Source: an uncultured Methanomicrobiales archaeon (GTDB lineage: Archaea > Halobacteriota > Methanomicrobia > Methanomicrobiales > Methanospirillaceae). From it: 64,000 nt of DNA. The stretch lies in contig CAILCG010000014.1 of the NCBI GenBank assembly GCA_903832665.1, positions 398,581 to 462,580 on the forward strand. The letters are read 5' to 3'. Position numbers and translations under genes: made by a program. Of the stretch, positions 50,472-60,646 are shown in pieces. The notes under the pieces are model-generated. The model was not told the origin of the DNA. It saw only the letters and a program-made list of their open reading frames with translations, and made no database searches. The stretch's first letter is position 1; the number at the start of each line of letters is the position of its first letter.

Positions 50472-51611
50472 ATGGTCACCGACATCTACATGCCGGTGCT
50501 CCCGGCGATCCTTCCCCTGCTGATCCTCAATTACGGGTACTCATATTTTACCGCAGGTCTCCTGATCACGGCCTACAATGTCACCTCATCCTTTACCCAG
50601 CCGGTCGTTGGCTGGCTCTCGGACAAAAAGGGCTTGTCGATCAGTGTCACGGTCAGCCTGCTCATCTCGGCGGTATTCGTTGCCCTGATGGGAATTGCCC
50701 AGAACTATTACCTGATCATGCTCCTGGCTGTGCTGACTGCACTCGGGCATGCCTGTTTCCACCCGGCCGCGCTCAGCATGGTGAGCCGGCTCTGTACCAG
50801 CGAGAACCGGGGCAGACTCACGTCATACTTCGTTGTAGGTGGCAATTTCGGATACGCGATCGGCCCGATACTTGCAGGTGGACTTGTCTGGTGGCTGGGA
50901 CTCCCGGGGCTCCTCCTGCTGGTCCTGCCGGCGGTCGCCATGGCTTTTGCCTTAAAGTATATCCTGCCGGGCGGGATCACAAAACCCTGTGCACCATTAG
51001 TGACACCGGTGGAAACAGATCGCGGGATCAAATCAAAAAAGCCGTTCATCATCCTGATGATCGCATCCATCCTCCGGGCATGGGCGATCTTTGCCGCCAT
51101 CACGTTCCTGCCGATGTATCTCGTCTCTCAGGGGTATAACCTTGTCATGGCGAGCATGGTTGTCACGCTGATGCTGCTGGCCGGGGTAGGCGGGCAGGTA
51201 GTGGGAGGGCATTTCTCGGACCGGTACGGCAGGAAAGAGTTCATGATCTTCGGGCTCGTGCTCTGTATCCCCCCGTTTGGCATCTTCATGCTGACGAGCG
51301 GGCTGATATCGATCATCGGCCTGCTCCTCTTCGGGTTCTTCCTCTGGTCCACCTTTGCCGTCGCGGTGGCCATGTCCCACGAGCTCCTGCCCGGGAACGT
51401 GGGGCTCGCCTCGGGCATCATGCTCGGGCTTGCGATAGGATTCGGGGGTCTCGGGGTGGCAGTCAACGGTATCATCGCTGACCATTATTCCCTTGCCGCA
51501 GCGCTTGGGACGATTCCGATCCCGATTGCCGGGGCTATTATCCTGATGTGCGTGCTCCCGTACCCATGGAAGACACTCAGGCAGGGACACGTCAGTCCAG
51601 TAACACCATGA
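50472..51611 (+). CDS. MFS transporter (fosmidomycin resistance protein-like)
   Basis: 12-TM-like protein, 'GWLSDKKG', 'GGHFSDRYGRKEF'; true start may lie slightly upstream. Confidence 0.82.
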   Translation: MVTDIYMPVLPAILPLLILNYGYSYFTAGLLITAYNVTSSFTQPVVGWLSDKKGLSISVTVSLLISAVFVALMGIAQNYYLIMLLAVLTALGHACFHPAALSMVSRLCTSENRGRLTSYFVVGGNFGYAIGPILAGGLVWWLGLPGLLLLVLPAVAMAFALKYILPGGITKPCAPLVTPVETDRGIKSKKPFIILMIASILRAWAIFAAITFLPMYLVSQGYNLVMASMVVTLMLLAGVGGQVVGGHFSDRYGRKEFMIFGLVLCIPPFGIFMLTSGLISIIGLLLFGFFLWSTFAVAVAMSHELLPGNVGLASGIMLGLAIGFGGLGVAVNGIIADHYSLAAALGTIPIPIAGAIILMCVLPYPWKTLRQGHVSPVTP

Positions 51612-51664
51612 ACGACGGTAAACTTATATGGTCGGTCAGATTATGAGATCATTGAGGATTTATT

Positions 51665-51844
51665 ATGGATAAGACAGGCATTATTGCATTACTCGCAGGA
51701 ATCGTACTGATAGCACTGGGAGGTTTTGCCATCTGGGCATTCCTTCCCGAAGTCATTATCGCCGTAAAGGGACTGGTTGGGATCGCCGTAGTCTGCGTAG
51801 CCCTCATGCTGATTCTCTTCGGCATCCTGATCGTCAAAGACTAA
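51665..51844 (+). CDS. 59 aa two-TM protein
   Basis: Hand translation MDKTGIIALLAGIVLIALGGFAIWAFLPEVIIAVKGLVGIAVVCVALMLILFGILIVKD. Confidence 0.65.
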   Translation: MDKTGIIALLAGIVLIALGGFAIWAFLPEVIIAVKGLVGIAVVCVALMLILFGILIVKD

Positions 51845-51900
51845 AATCGGATCTCACCGTCAATCAACGGGGAGACAAAAAAACTATTTTTTTTTAATTT

Positions 51901-52644
51901 TTACACTTTTACGACAATGCACTGCGAACCTGCGGTTTCGAGAATCGGTTCGCGCTTGTCTGCAAAGAAGTCATCGAATGCCTTTTTCACACCCGGTGCA
52001 GTGACGTAATCGTGCGAGAGGATGATGCCTCCCGGGGTCATGCGGGAGTAGAAGAACTCCAGGCACATCTTCGTGCTCTCATAGGTATCCACGTCGAGAT
52101 TTACCATCGAGAAGACCTTGTCCTTGACCGGTTCGGAAGTGCCTGGGAAGATTCCCTTATAGAAGAACACATTGCTGTTTCCTTTCAGGTATTCCTGCAC
52201 CGATTCGTAGGATGCCGCAAACTTCCCCTCGTAAAAAGGCCAGACCATATCGATATCTTCCACTTTTGGCAGCCCTTCGAACGTGTCAAAAAGATGCAGT
52301 GATTTGTCGCCCTTGGCCGTACAGATGATCTTTGCCGAACCGCCTTTATAGACCCCAACTTCAGCAATATCTCCGGGCACTTTCTGCGTCCTCTTAACGG
52401 ACATATAGATATGAAAAGCCTCAATGTCTTCCAACAGGAGTTCGGTTTCAGAACGGATCTTCTTTAAGATCTGTGCAAACTCTTTACGATCTGAACAGCC
52501 GTAATGAGAGAACCTGCCCCGGTTGGCGATATCGTTTCCCATAAAGGGCTCGAAAAAAATGAATTTGCGGAATTTGAGAAGATGCCTGCTTGGCAGTACA
52601 GAGTCAACAGCACTGAACAGACTCTTCTTTGGAAGGAGGCTCAT
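51901..52644 (-). CDS. TylF/macrocin O-methyltransferase-like
   Basis: 'KVPGDIAEVGVYKGGSAKIICTAKGDKSLHLFDTFEGLPKVEDID', 'MVNLDVDTYESTKMCLEFFYSRMTPGGIILSHDY'. Confidence 0.85.
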   Translation of the reverse strand: MSLLPKKSLFSAVDSVLPSRHLLKFRKFIFFEPFMGNDIANRGRFSHYGCSDRKEFAQILKKIRSETELLLEDIEAFHIYMSVKRTQKVPGDIAEVGVYKGGSAKIICTAKGDKSLHLFDTFEGLPKVEDIDMVWPFYEGKFAASYESVQEYLKGNSNVFFYKGIFPGTSEPVKDKVFSMVNLDVDTYESTKMCLEFFYSRMTPGGIILSHDYVTAPGVKKAFDDFFADKREPILETAGSQCIVVKV

Positions 52645-52727
52645 GTCTTAACGCATTTGTCTTTCTAAAATTTATAGTGTTTTATACCAGGAGAAGACCG
52701 GGAAATATTCCGATTATAATAAGGATT

Positions 52728-53105
52728 TTAATGCCCGGTACATTTTTTCACCAGGCGGCGATTGGTGGCTAAGTAGCCTATGAAGATCGCAAGAAGGAGG
52801 AGGAGCAGGGCGGACGTAACCGACACCAGGATCGAGAGTCCGGCACAGTAAGCGATAATGACGGCAACGAGACCGGGGATCCTGCCGCTCTTGTAGGCAC
52901 TAAAAATCGAGACGAGGAGAAGCAGGGTCGGGAGTACCAGGAACAGGGTGCGGACATGGGGATCCGGATAGATCGCATCGACGGCCTTGCCGAGCACATT
53001 GAGGATCACCTCCTCAGGGTCAACACCAATGGCTGTCCAGAGCCCGGAGAGAAAACCGAGCCCGATGACCGATTGCCAGATGTATTTTTTAGTTCGTCGT
53101 GCCAA
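52728..53105 (-). CDS. membrane protein
   Basis: 125 aa, 3 predicted TM segments. Confidence 0.55.
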   Translation of the reverse strand: MARRTKKYIWQSVIGLGFLSGLWTAIGVDPEEVILNVLGKAVDAIYPDPHVRTLFLVLPTLLLLVSIFSAYKSGRIPGLVAVIIAYCAGLSILVSVTSALLLLLLAIFIGYLATNRRLVKKCTGH

Positions 53106-53166
53106 GGAAAGGCTCCATCAAGCGCAAAACGGATGGGTATACAGAAATCGCCCGGCGAACGCAGGA

Positions 53167-53595
53167 TTAATGGGACGGAGTTACGTCCGCGTCCATTTCG
53201 TCCAGGAATGGCATCAGCCCGGCAACATATGGTACAATCTTTCCCCCGGGGGAACAGGTCTCTCCAACCGTTACGATCTCGACCATAAGGGGAAATTCGC
53301 GCATAGTCTGTTCAAACGAGGGATCGTTCTCCCGGGTAAACGCAAGGAAACTGCTGACGGCGATAAACGGCCGCTCGAATTCCCCTACGGGAGCAAACTC
53401 CTGCTGGACCGATTCAAGTGTCCGGGTACGGGCAAGATCTTCTTCGAAAAAAAGCATGACGCTGACCCCGTACGTGCGTGCAATCTCATCGAGAAAACGG
53501 ACATCAAGGGTCCGTCCTTCAAAAACGCCAAGGGAACCCGGTTTTTCTATAGGTGTTGTCCCGCCAAGGGCTGACCAGGCTTTCAGTTTTTCCAT
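53167..53595 (-). CDS. hypothetical protein
   Basis: 142 aa ORF with plausible start 'MEKLKAWSALGGTTPIEKPGSLGVFEGRTLDVRFLDEIARTYG'. Confidence 0.55.
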   Translation of the reverse strand: MEKLKAWSALGGTTPIEKPGSLGVFEGRTLDVRFLDEIARTYGVSVMLFFEEDLARTRTLESVQQEFAPVGEFERPFIAVSSFLAFTRENDPSFEQTMREFPLMVEIVTVGETCSPGGKIVPYVAGLMPFLDEMDADVTPSH

Positions 53596-53659
53596 AAAAA
53601 AGGTGGGCGGGCGACAAGTGTAAAGCTATGGGTTGAGGCGATACTATAAAAAAAATGAA

Positions 53660-53863
53660 TTACTCTCTGCCATACTTGTTGAGCAGAGTAAAACCAACGC
53701 CGAAGAACAGGACTGCTGCCACCGGCCAGACAGACCAGGTGATCCTTCCGTTGTTGTATACGTCAATGCCGACAAAAAATACACAGAGCATGCCCATCAT
53801 GGCTATCTGGTACCACCATTTCTTCTGGCCACTTCCCTGGACGGTGTCTCTCATCATACTCAT
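53660..53863 (-). CDS. small two-TM protein
   Basis: 'MSMMRDTVQGSGQKKWWYQIAMMGMLCVFFVGIDVYNNGRITWSVWPVAAVLFFGVGFTLLNKYGRE'. Confidence 0.6.
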   Translation of the reverse strand: MSMMRDTVQGSGQKKWWYQIAMMGMLCVFFVGIDVYNNGRITWSVWPVAAVLFFGVGFTLLNKYGRE

Positions 53864-53942
53864 ACTATCATGGTGATGTTGTGCCTGATAATTAAAAAAA
53901 GGTTGCAAACGGGGATAGAGGAGATTCTGTTCAGATATTTCC

Positions 53943-54776
53943 CTAGGTTGATCCCTGCTTTGGCAGGAATGCATTCTCGATCAGGTCTTTGTTAAATGAG
54001 GTGGGGGCCTTGCCCGTCTTTGCATAGGTATAGAGTGCAGTGACAAAGATGCCCTGCATCGCAGACGCTACTACGGCAAGAACCGCAACAACGAGGATGA
54101 ACAATGCAACGGCCAGCAGGAAACTGCCAGTCACTACCATGATACCAACAATCCCGAGACAGGCGACAATCCCGATTACCAGGAAGACAAGGAAGATTGA
54201 TCCGCCACCAACGATACTCTCGCCCCAGGTTTTCCGGATTAAGGATACCGAGTCATTTACGGAGTCAACAACGCCTTTGTCCTCAAGGATGAGGATCGGA
54301 ACCACAAAGAATGTGACAAGGCTCCATGCGCCGCCGATGAGGGCGACTGCAATCTGGCCGATAAACCCGAAATTGTCCTCAAGCACCTGGAGGATGAGGC
54401 CAACCGTTGCAGAGATCAGGGCCCATGCAAAGATCGATCCGATGTGTTTGGTGGCGTTCGAGAGGCCATCGTTGATCGTCGCTTCCTTACCGTTCAGCCG
54501 GGCATTGACACAGGTGATCAATGCCGTGTTGAAGAAGATCACCACGAAGTAGCTGACCGCGTAGAAGACAAACAGGAGCCCGTAGAACGCAATGGGGCCA
54601 AGGCCGGTATTGTTCATGAAACTGCCCGTAAGCAGGAGCGGAAGAGCAAAGGTGAGAATGACAAAGAGCGAGACGATCCCTGACAATACCGGGAATACCA
54701 GGAGCTTTTTGTCGTCCATGAGAATGTCCCAGCTCGTCTTGACGAGTGCGAGACTTCTGCCAATACTTTCAAACAT
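53943..54776 (-). CDS. DUF6159-like membrane protein
   Basis: 'SIGRSLALVKTSWDILMDDKKLLVFPVLSGIVSLFVILTFALPL' multi-TM. Confidence 0.75.
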   Translation of the reverse strand: MFESIGRSLALVKTSWDILMDDKKLLVFPVLSGIVSLFVILTFALPLLLTGSFMNNTGLGPIAFYGLLFVFYAVSYFVVIFFNTALITCVNARLNGKEATINDGLSNATKHIGSIFAWALISATVGLILQVLEDNFGFIGQIAVALIGGAWSLVTFFVVPILILEDKGVVDSVNDSVSLIRKTWGESIVGGGSIFLVFLVIGIVACLGIVGIMVVTGSFLLAVALFILVVAVLAVVASAMQGIFVTALYTYAKTGKAPTSFNKDLIENAFLPKQGST

Positions 54777-54866
54777 AGTAACGAAAGGTGGGACGTTTCA
54801 TCAGATGAAGGTTCTCAAAACCCGGGGAAAATAGATGAGGAAAAAGAGCAGTTGCTGCCTTTTCGG

Positions 54867-55505
54867 TCATCCATCGCGCTTTTTCAGGATCAACGCCATA
54901 AGACAGATCGGGAGAATCGCTGCGGCACAGGGAAGACCTGCCGATTTGGTGGGAGCCGGCGGGACAACCGGGGGAGTGAGCGTGGGCAGCACGGTCGGGT
55001 CCGCGGTGACCGTTTGCCCGGCCACCGGCTGGCTGAGGGTAATTATACTGCCCGGCACAACATTATTGGAATTATCGATCTCTTCGACCTGGAGCAGCAT
55101 CACCTGTGCGTCAGGAGTCTGCGGGACGATCCCGTTCACGGTGACCGACAGGATGACGTCATTGTTATTGGAGTAGGAGAGGATCGCCCCGTTCACAAAT
55201 GCCGCTGAACCCGAGGCACTCTGCTGGGCAGCATTCCGGCCATTCTGAATGACCTGGATATTCCACCGGGCATTCGTAAGACTGGTCTGCATCTGGAGTT
55301 CGTGATTCACGATAAACGTTGTAGCACCGGAGGGGCCGATGTAAAAGTTCGCTGCCACCTGCTGCGTTCCTCCGGGTACCAGGGGCGGGTTGGGCAAATA
55401 AGAGACAGATGTGAGAGTGTAGGTTGCTGTCACTGGGGTGACCAGCAACAGGAATACCAGAAGAGCAGACGAGATGATGGCGATTCGGGGCAGCATCGGA
55501 TGCAT
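54867..55505 (-). CDS. secreted/membrane-anchored protein
   Basis: N-terminal signal peptide, beta-rich middle, C-terminal TM plus basic residues. Confidence 0.6.
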   Translation of the reverse strand: MHPMLPRIAIISSALLVFLLLVTPVTATYTLTSVSYLPNPPLVPGGTQQVAANFYIGPSGATTFIVNHELQMQTSLTNARWNIQVIQNGRNAAQQSASGSAAFVNGAILSYSNNNDVILSVTVNGIVPQTPDAQVMLLQVEEIDNSNNVVPGSIITLSQPVAGQTVTADPTVLPTLTPPVVPPAPTKSAGLPCAAAILPICLMALILKKRDG

Positions 55506-55559
55506 GGAAGGGATCTTTGCCGGAAAAAAGATAGATGTATCGTTTTTACGATTCGCCGG

Positions 55560-56453
55560 TTACCGGTTCAGGGCATCCTGAACAAATGAACCGATGTGAT
55601 CAATGGCCCGTTTCGCTTCCGGCACATCCCGGGAAAATACCTGCCAGCAGTGGAACATCCCTTCCCAGAGTTCCAGCTGGACCGGTGAACCTGCCCAGCG
55701 GGCTTTCTGGACAAAAGCCGCCACATCTGAGAGTAACAGTTCGTGAGTCCCTATCTGGATATAGAGCCGGGGGAGACCGTGCAGCCGGGCGTGCACTGGC
55801 GATGCAAGCGGATCCTGGAGATCTTTTCCGGCAAGGTAGACCTTACTCATGGCATGGAGCCGGGCGGGGGTGATCCAGTCAAGTCCCGTATTCCTCTCCA
55901 CGGATTCTCCGGAAAACTGCATATCCGTCATGGGGGAGAGGCAGACCGCTGCAAGGGGAAGAGGCAGTTTTGCATCCCGTGCAGAGATCAAGAGATCGAG
56001 CACCAGCGTCCCGCCCGCTGAGATACCGATCGGTACGATATGATGGGGCGGAATACCATGCGAGATCAGGTACTGGTAGGCGCACAGGGCATCTTCAGCC
56101 GCTGCAGGAAATACATGTTCAGGGGCCAGCCGGTAGTCCACCGAGAATACCTGTGCCCGGCAGGTCCGGGCAAGATTTGTGCAGATACCGATATGATCCC
56201 GGGTCGAACCCACACAAAAACCTCCGCCATGCAGGAAGAGGAGGGTACGTTCCGGCAGGGATTCAGGAACAGTGATCCAAAACCCGTCCAGCCCCTCGCG
56301 GATAACAACACGTTCCAGTTTTGGCTTCTCAATATCCTGGAACTCCGCATACAGAGCAGAGAACTCCTCACGGGCACGGGCGGACAATTTATTGGGATCA
56401 GGAATACCCGCTTTGAGTGCAGAGAGGAGATCCCCGAGTGGATCAACGATCAT
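55560..56453 (-). CDS. alpha/beta hydrolase fold-3 esterase (HSL family)
   Basis: 'LLFLHGGGFCVGSTRDHIGICTNLARTCRAQVFSVDYRLAPEHVFPAAAEDA', 'GISAGGTLVLDLL'. Confidence 0.88.
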   Translation of the reverse strand: MIVDPLGDLLSALKAGIPDPNKLSARAREEFSALYAEFQDIEKPKLERVVIREGLDGFWITVPESLPERTLLFLHGGGFCVGSTRDHIGICTNLARTCRAQVFSVDYRLAPEHVFPAAAEDALCAYQYLISHGIPPHHIVPIGISAGGTLVLDLLISARDAKLPLPLAAVCLSPMTDMQFSGESVERNTGLDWITPARLHAMSKVYLAGKDLQDPLASPVHARLHGLPRLYIQIGTHELLLSDVAAFVQKARWAGSPVQLELWEGMFHCWQVFSRDVPEAKRAIDHIGSFVQDALNR

Positions 56454-56511
56454 TATCTCTGGATTTGGTGACACTGGGAAATAAAACCACAGGGTAGATG
56501 AAGCGAAAACC

Positions 56512-57852
56512 GTGAGCCGGACAGGCAGGAATAACATCAGGATGAACAGAAAAGTTTTTGTGAACACCGCAAGGGATGAGATCGGAAGATGTACGGTGCG
56601 AAAGGTTGCGGTGCGCCTGCTCCCATTCCTCTTCATCCTCTATGTCATCGCGTTCCTGGACCGAGTGAACTTTGGCTATGCTGCACTCGGGATGAACAGC
56701 GCTCTCGGGATATCAGCCGAGATCTTCGGGCTTCTTTCGGGGATTTTCTTTATTGGTTACCTCCTTTTCGAAGTACCGAGCAACCTGATCCTCCAGCGGA
56801 TCGGTGCGCGGATCTGGCTCACCCGCATCATGATCCCCTGGGGTATCGTGGTGATTGTCACAGCCGCGGCAACGGACATAATCCACCTCGCGGCTCTCCG
56901 GTTTATTCTTGGCATTGCCGAGGCGGGTTTCTTCCCGGGCGTAATCCTGTACATCACCTTCTGGTTCCGGAAAAAAGATCTGGCCCAGGCGGTTGCCCTG
57001 TTCATGACCGCACTTGCGGTATCCAATATTATCGGGGCACCAGTTTCGACCTATATACTGGATAATATCCACTGGCTGGGGATCGAGAGCTGGCGATGGC
57101 TCTTTATTATCGAGGGTCTGCCAGCGATCGTGCTGGGGATACTGACATGGTTTTACCTGACGGACCGGCCGGAAGATGCGGACTGGCTGGAACCGCAGGA
57201 AAAAGCATGGCTGAAAGAGGAACTGGATCTTGAAAGGGAAGAGCAGCGCAACGTCTGCCAGGGGACCGGCATGTGGGCTGCCATTGCGGACTGGCGTATC
57301 TGGTACTTGTCCCTGATCTACTGCACTGTCACGATTGGACTGTATGGGCTCGGTTTCTGGATGCCCCAGATCATCAGAACACTCAACCCGGATTTTTCCA
57401 ACTTCGAGATCGGACTGGTGATGATGATCCCGTTTATTGCAGCGGGAATTGCGATGATCGCGTGGTGCCGGCACTCGGATGCGACCCGGGAACGGCGCTG
57501 GCATGCAGCCCTCCCTCCCCTGGCCGGAGGTCTCGGTCTTGCAGGTGCCGGCCTGGTATCGAACCCGGTCGCGGCGTATCTGTTCCTGATCCTGGCAACC
57601 ATCGGGATCTACTGCACGTTCGGACCCTTCTGGACACTCCCGGCGGTTTTTCTTGTCGGGACGGGTGCAGCAACCGGCATTGCCCTGATCAACTCCATTG
57701 GTAATGCCGGAGGGTTCATCGGCCCTGCCCTGGTCGGATTCCTGGTACAGATCACCGGAAGCATGAACGCAGGCCTGATTGCCATTGGCATTTGCCTGTT
57801 CCTTGGTAGGATCCTGGCGGCATCGACCCGTCCGGAGGAGAAGACTTCCTGA
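56512..57852 (+). CDS. MFS transporter (anion:cation symporter-like)
   Basis: 'FLDRVNFGYAALGMNSALGISAEIFGLLSGIFFIGYLLFEVPSNLILQRIGARIWLTRIMIPWG'. Confidence 0.88.
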   Translation: MSRTGRNNIRMNRKVFVNTARDEIGRCTVRKVAVRLLPFLFILYVIAFLDRVNFGYAALGMNSALGISAEIFGLLSGIFFIGYLLFEVPSNLILQRIGARIWLTRIMIPWGIVVIVTAAATDIIHLAALRFILGIAEAGFFPGVILYITFWFRKKDLAQAVALFMTALAVSNIIGAPVSTYILDNIHWLGIESWRWLFIIEGLPAIVLGILTWFYLTDRPEDADWLEPQEKAWLKEELDLEREEQRNVCQGTGMWAAIADWRIWYLSLIYCTVTIGLYGLGFWMPQIIRTLNPDFSNFEIGLVMMIPFIAAGIAMIAWCRHSDATRERRWHAALPPLAGGLGLAGAGLVSNPVAAYLFLILATIGIYCTFGPFWTLPAVFLVGTGAATGIALINSIGNAGGFIGPALVGFLVQITGSMNAGLIAIGICLFLGRILAASTRPEEKTS

Positions 57853-57910
57853 CGCCGTGGCAAAAATTCGTGCAAAAACATTAATCGTACCGCAGGCAAC
57901 GAAGACATTA

Positions 57911-58483
57911 ATGAAGCGATCTTTTGGCGCACGAACGGTTGCCTTTCCGCTCCCGGTATTTCTTGTCGGTACCTATGACACTAATAACAAACCGGATGCG
58001 ATGGTGGTTGCATGGGGTGGTATCTGTTCATCCGATCCTCCCTGCATCGCAGTATCGGTCCGTCCTTCCCGCCAGACGTACAAGAACCTGATGGCAAAAA
58101 AGGCATTCACCGTGAGTATCCCCTCAGTAGATCAGATGAGCCGTGCCGATGCCTGCGGGATCGCTTCGGGAGCGGATACCGATAAATTCGTGCGTACCGG
58201 GTTCACACCGGTAAGAGCAGAAAAAGTCGATGCACCGTATATCGGGGAGTGCCCGGTCGGGCTGGAGTGCCGGGTTTCCCAAATCGTGGAGATCGGTTCC
58301 CATACACAGTTTATCGGGGAGATCCTGGATGTAAAGATCGATGAGAAGGTTTTTGATGAAGAGGGGAAACCCGTCCTCTCGAAGATTAGACCTTTGGCAT
58401 TTGACCTGATACGTTCAGAATATGCAGCCCCGGGAATTGTTGTGGGAAAGGCGTTCTGTGCGGGAAAAAAGCATCTTTCCTGA
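57911..58483 (+). CDS. flavin reductase family protein
   Basis: 'PLPVFLVGTYDTNNKPDAMVVAWGGICSSDPPCIAVSVRPSRQTYKNLMAKKAFTVSIPS'. Confidence 0.88.
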   Translation: MKRSFGARTVAFPLPVFLVGTYDTNNKPDAMVVAWGGICSSDPPCIAVSVRPSRQTYKNLMAKKAFTVSIPSVDQMSRADACGIASGADTDKFVRTGFTPVRAEKVDAPYIGECPVGLECRVSQIVEIGSHTQFIGEILDVKIDEKVFDEEGKPVLSKIRPLAFDLIRSEYAAPGIVVGKAFCAGKKHLS

Positions 58484-58521
58484 ACTAACCTTTATCCGGA
58501 CAGGATCCGGATACAAAAAGA

Positions 58522-59499
58522 TTATTTACGGTTTTTTGCCAGGGATACGGCAAACATTCCACCGAATATCAGTGCGATTCCCGCGCTTGAGGAAGGTAGC
58601 GGAGATTTTGTCGTCGGAATTGGTTTAGGCGTGGCTGTTTCTGCTTCCGCATTTATTGTTGCATACAGGTCAACCGTCTGTCCTTTTGCCGGGTACTGCC
58701 CGATCGTTCCCGTGTAAGGAACATAGCCGGATTTATACACCGTGAATGCACGGTAGGGCGTACCGGTTACAAAGACCTGGACACTGAGGACACCTTTTGC
58801 AATCTTGCCCTTGACATCGTTGTCAAACTTTACCGTAGCTCCATCAACGTTCGAATGGACATTGTACCACCCGATATCCCCCCCGACACCAGCTGGAGTC
58901 GCCGTAACAGTGGCAACCGGGTTGATGGTTGCATACAGGTCAATGCTCTCACCCTTCAGCGGAACCCGACTGACGGTTCCCTCAAAGGAAGTATAACCAT
59001 CCTTCTTTACCGTGTATGACTTGTAAGGTGTTGCTGTTGTGTAGACGGGGACGTAGACAATACCCTGCGATATCTCGCCCTTATTCGACTCATCGAAAAA
59101 GACCATTGCCCCGTCAACATTACCATGGACAATATACCATCCCATATCCTGGCCGATTATTGCCGGAGTTGTGGCTGGCAGCTCGTTGAGGGTTGCATAC
59201 AGGTCAACCGATCCCCCTTTGACGGGGACTTCTGTGATGGAGCTGGCATACGTTGCATAACCCGATTTCTGGACGCGGAGCATCTTATAAGGAGTGCCGG
59301 TGATCGGTACCGGAACGGTGAGGGCGCCCTGTGGCACGGTCCTGACAAATTTGTCGTCAAGATACACATTTGCCCCATACACATTGCAGTGGATCACGTA
59401 CCATCCCTGATCGCCTCCGATTTCAGCTGCAGATACCGGGGGAAAGCAGGTGACCGCTGCCATTCCCAGAATAACGAGCAAAAGACACGAGTGTTTCAT
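58522..59499 (-). CDS. secreted protein with three PEGA-like repeats and C-terminal membrane anchor
   Basis: Three ~85 aa repeats 'GWYxVHxNVDGAxVxFD...GTPYxxxTVxKxGYxxYxGTI...PxKGxxVDLYATIN'; signal peptide; C-terminal TM. Confidence 0.8.
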   Translation of the reverse strand: MKHSCLLLVILGMAAVTCFPPVSAAEIGGDQGWYVIHCNVYGANVYLDDKFVRTVPQGALTVPVPITGTPYKMLRVQKSGYATYASSITEVPVKGGSVDLYATLNELPATTPAIIGQDMGWYIVHGNVDGAMVFFDESNKGEISQGIVYVPVYTTATPYKSYTVKKDGYTSFEGTVSRVPLKGESIDLYATINPVATVTATPAGVGGDIGWYNVHSNVDGATVKFDNDVKGKIAKGVLSVQVFVTGTPYRAFTVYKSGYVPYTGTIGQYPAKGQTVDLYATINAEAETATPKPIPTTKSPLPSSSAGIALIFGGMFAVSLAKNRK

Positions 59500-59874
59500 G
59501 GTGATTTCCCTCTTTAAGTACTTCTTTTTGCATAAGAGAGGTTAAAAATTCTCTGTAGTAATAGGAATCCCATATTCAGATAGTCGGTATTACGGTACAA
59601 AAAATTACGGAACAGAAAAAATCCCACAACCCTCTTATTTGGAGTATCGATTTCTCACGCGAAAGAACGGAGCTTGAATGAGTGTCCGCGACATTCCTGA
59701 TCTCCCTGGGCATCTGGACCTGGAAAGGGCCCGAAGAGTAAAACGGGACGATATTATTTCGGCATTTTTTAATAGAGTCCGTTTGATAATATTCCATGAC
59801 CCGCGAACACCTTAATCCATGACGAACATGGAGGGGTCACTGGAAATTTTTTATTAAAAAAGGAATGATTACCG

Positions 59875-60483
59875 ATGAAATTTTCACCAATCAGTGTATT
59901 AGCAATTATTTTTGTCGTAGTGGCAATGTTGATCGCGGGATGTACCAGTTCCAGTCCGGCCGCTCCGGCTGCAACGACAACGCCAGCAGCAACCGCGGCA
60001 CCATCTGCCGGAACTGTTGCACCGGCAAGTGGAACCGCAGCTCCGGCAGCAGGTAGCGATGTCACGGGGGCAAACATATTCGGGACTGGCGCATCCTATA
60101 ACTGGATCGAGTACAAGATGGTCACCTCAGGGTTGACCGCGTACATGAAATTCGAAAAGTCAGGAAAATGCACCATGCGGATGGAAGGGGCAGATTTACC
60201 CAACGGGGGTATGACAATCGACTGTTCATCGAAGGGTCAGACAACAGGCCAGCCCGGTCAAACTAATCCCGCTGACGTTAAACCCGAAGTCAAGTTCTCC
60301 TTTGTTGGTATCGAACCGGTATCTGTCGGTGCAGGTACCTACCCGACCGCCACCAAGTACATGGTAACTACCCAGGGACAGAATATCTATTACTGGACAG
60401 CACCCGGCATCCCGACATTCGTCAAATTCATGTCCCCATCGAAAGATGGCGATGTGGTCATGGAACTCAATGGCTGGGGATAA
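59875..60483 (+). CDS. lipoprotein
   Basis: Lipobox 'VAMLIAGCTSSS', Ala/Thr/Pro-rich linker. Confidence 0.75.
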   Translation: MKFSPISVLAIIFVVVAMLIAGCTSSSPAAPAATTTPAATAAPSAGTVAPASGTAAPAAGSDVTGANIFGTGASYNWIEYKMVTSGLTAYMKFEKSGKCTMRMEGADLPNGGMTIDCSSKGQTTGQPGQTNPADVKPEVKFSFVGIEPVSVGAGTYPTATKYMVTTQGQNIYYWTAPGIPTFVKFMSPSKDGDVVMELNGWG

Positions 60484-60646
60484 CCCGGTAAAACTTTTTT
60501 GATACCTTCTGCAGCAGGATTCCCTTGCATCCGATCCACAATCCGCCTTCCATAGATTCAGGAAAATGAGTGGACTGTACCGGAAATTGTCACTATCGTT
60601 AAGTCTTTTGGTAAGACCGGAGATAGCAAGCGGACAGTGAGATTCA

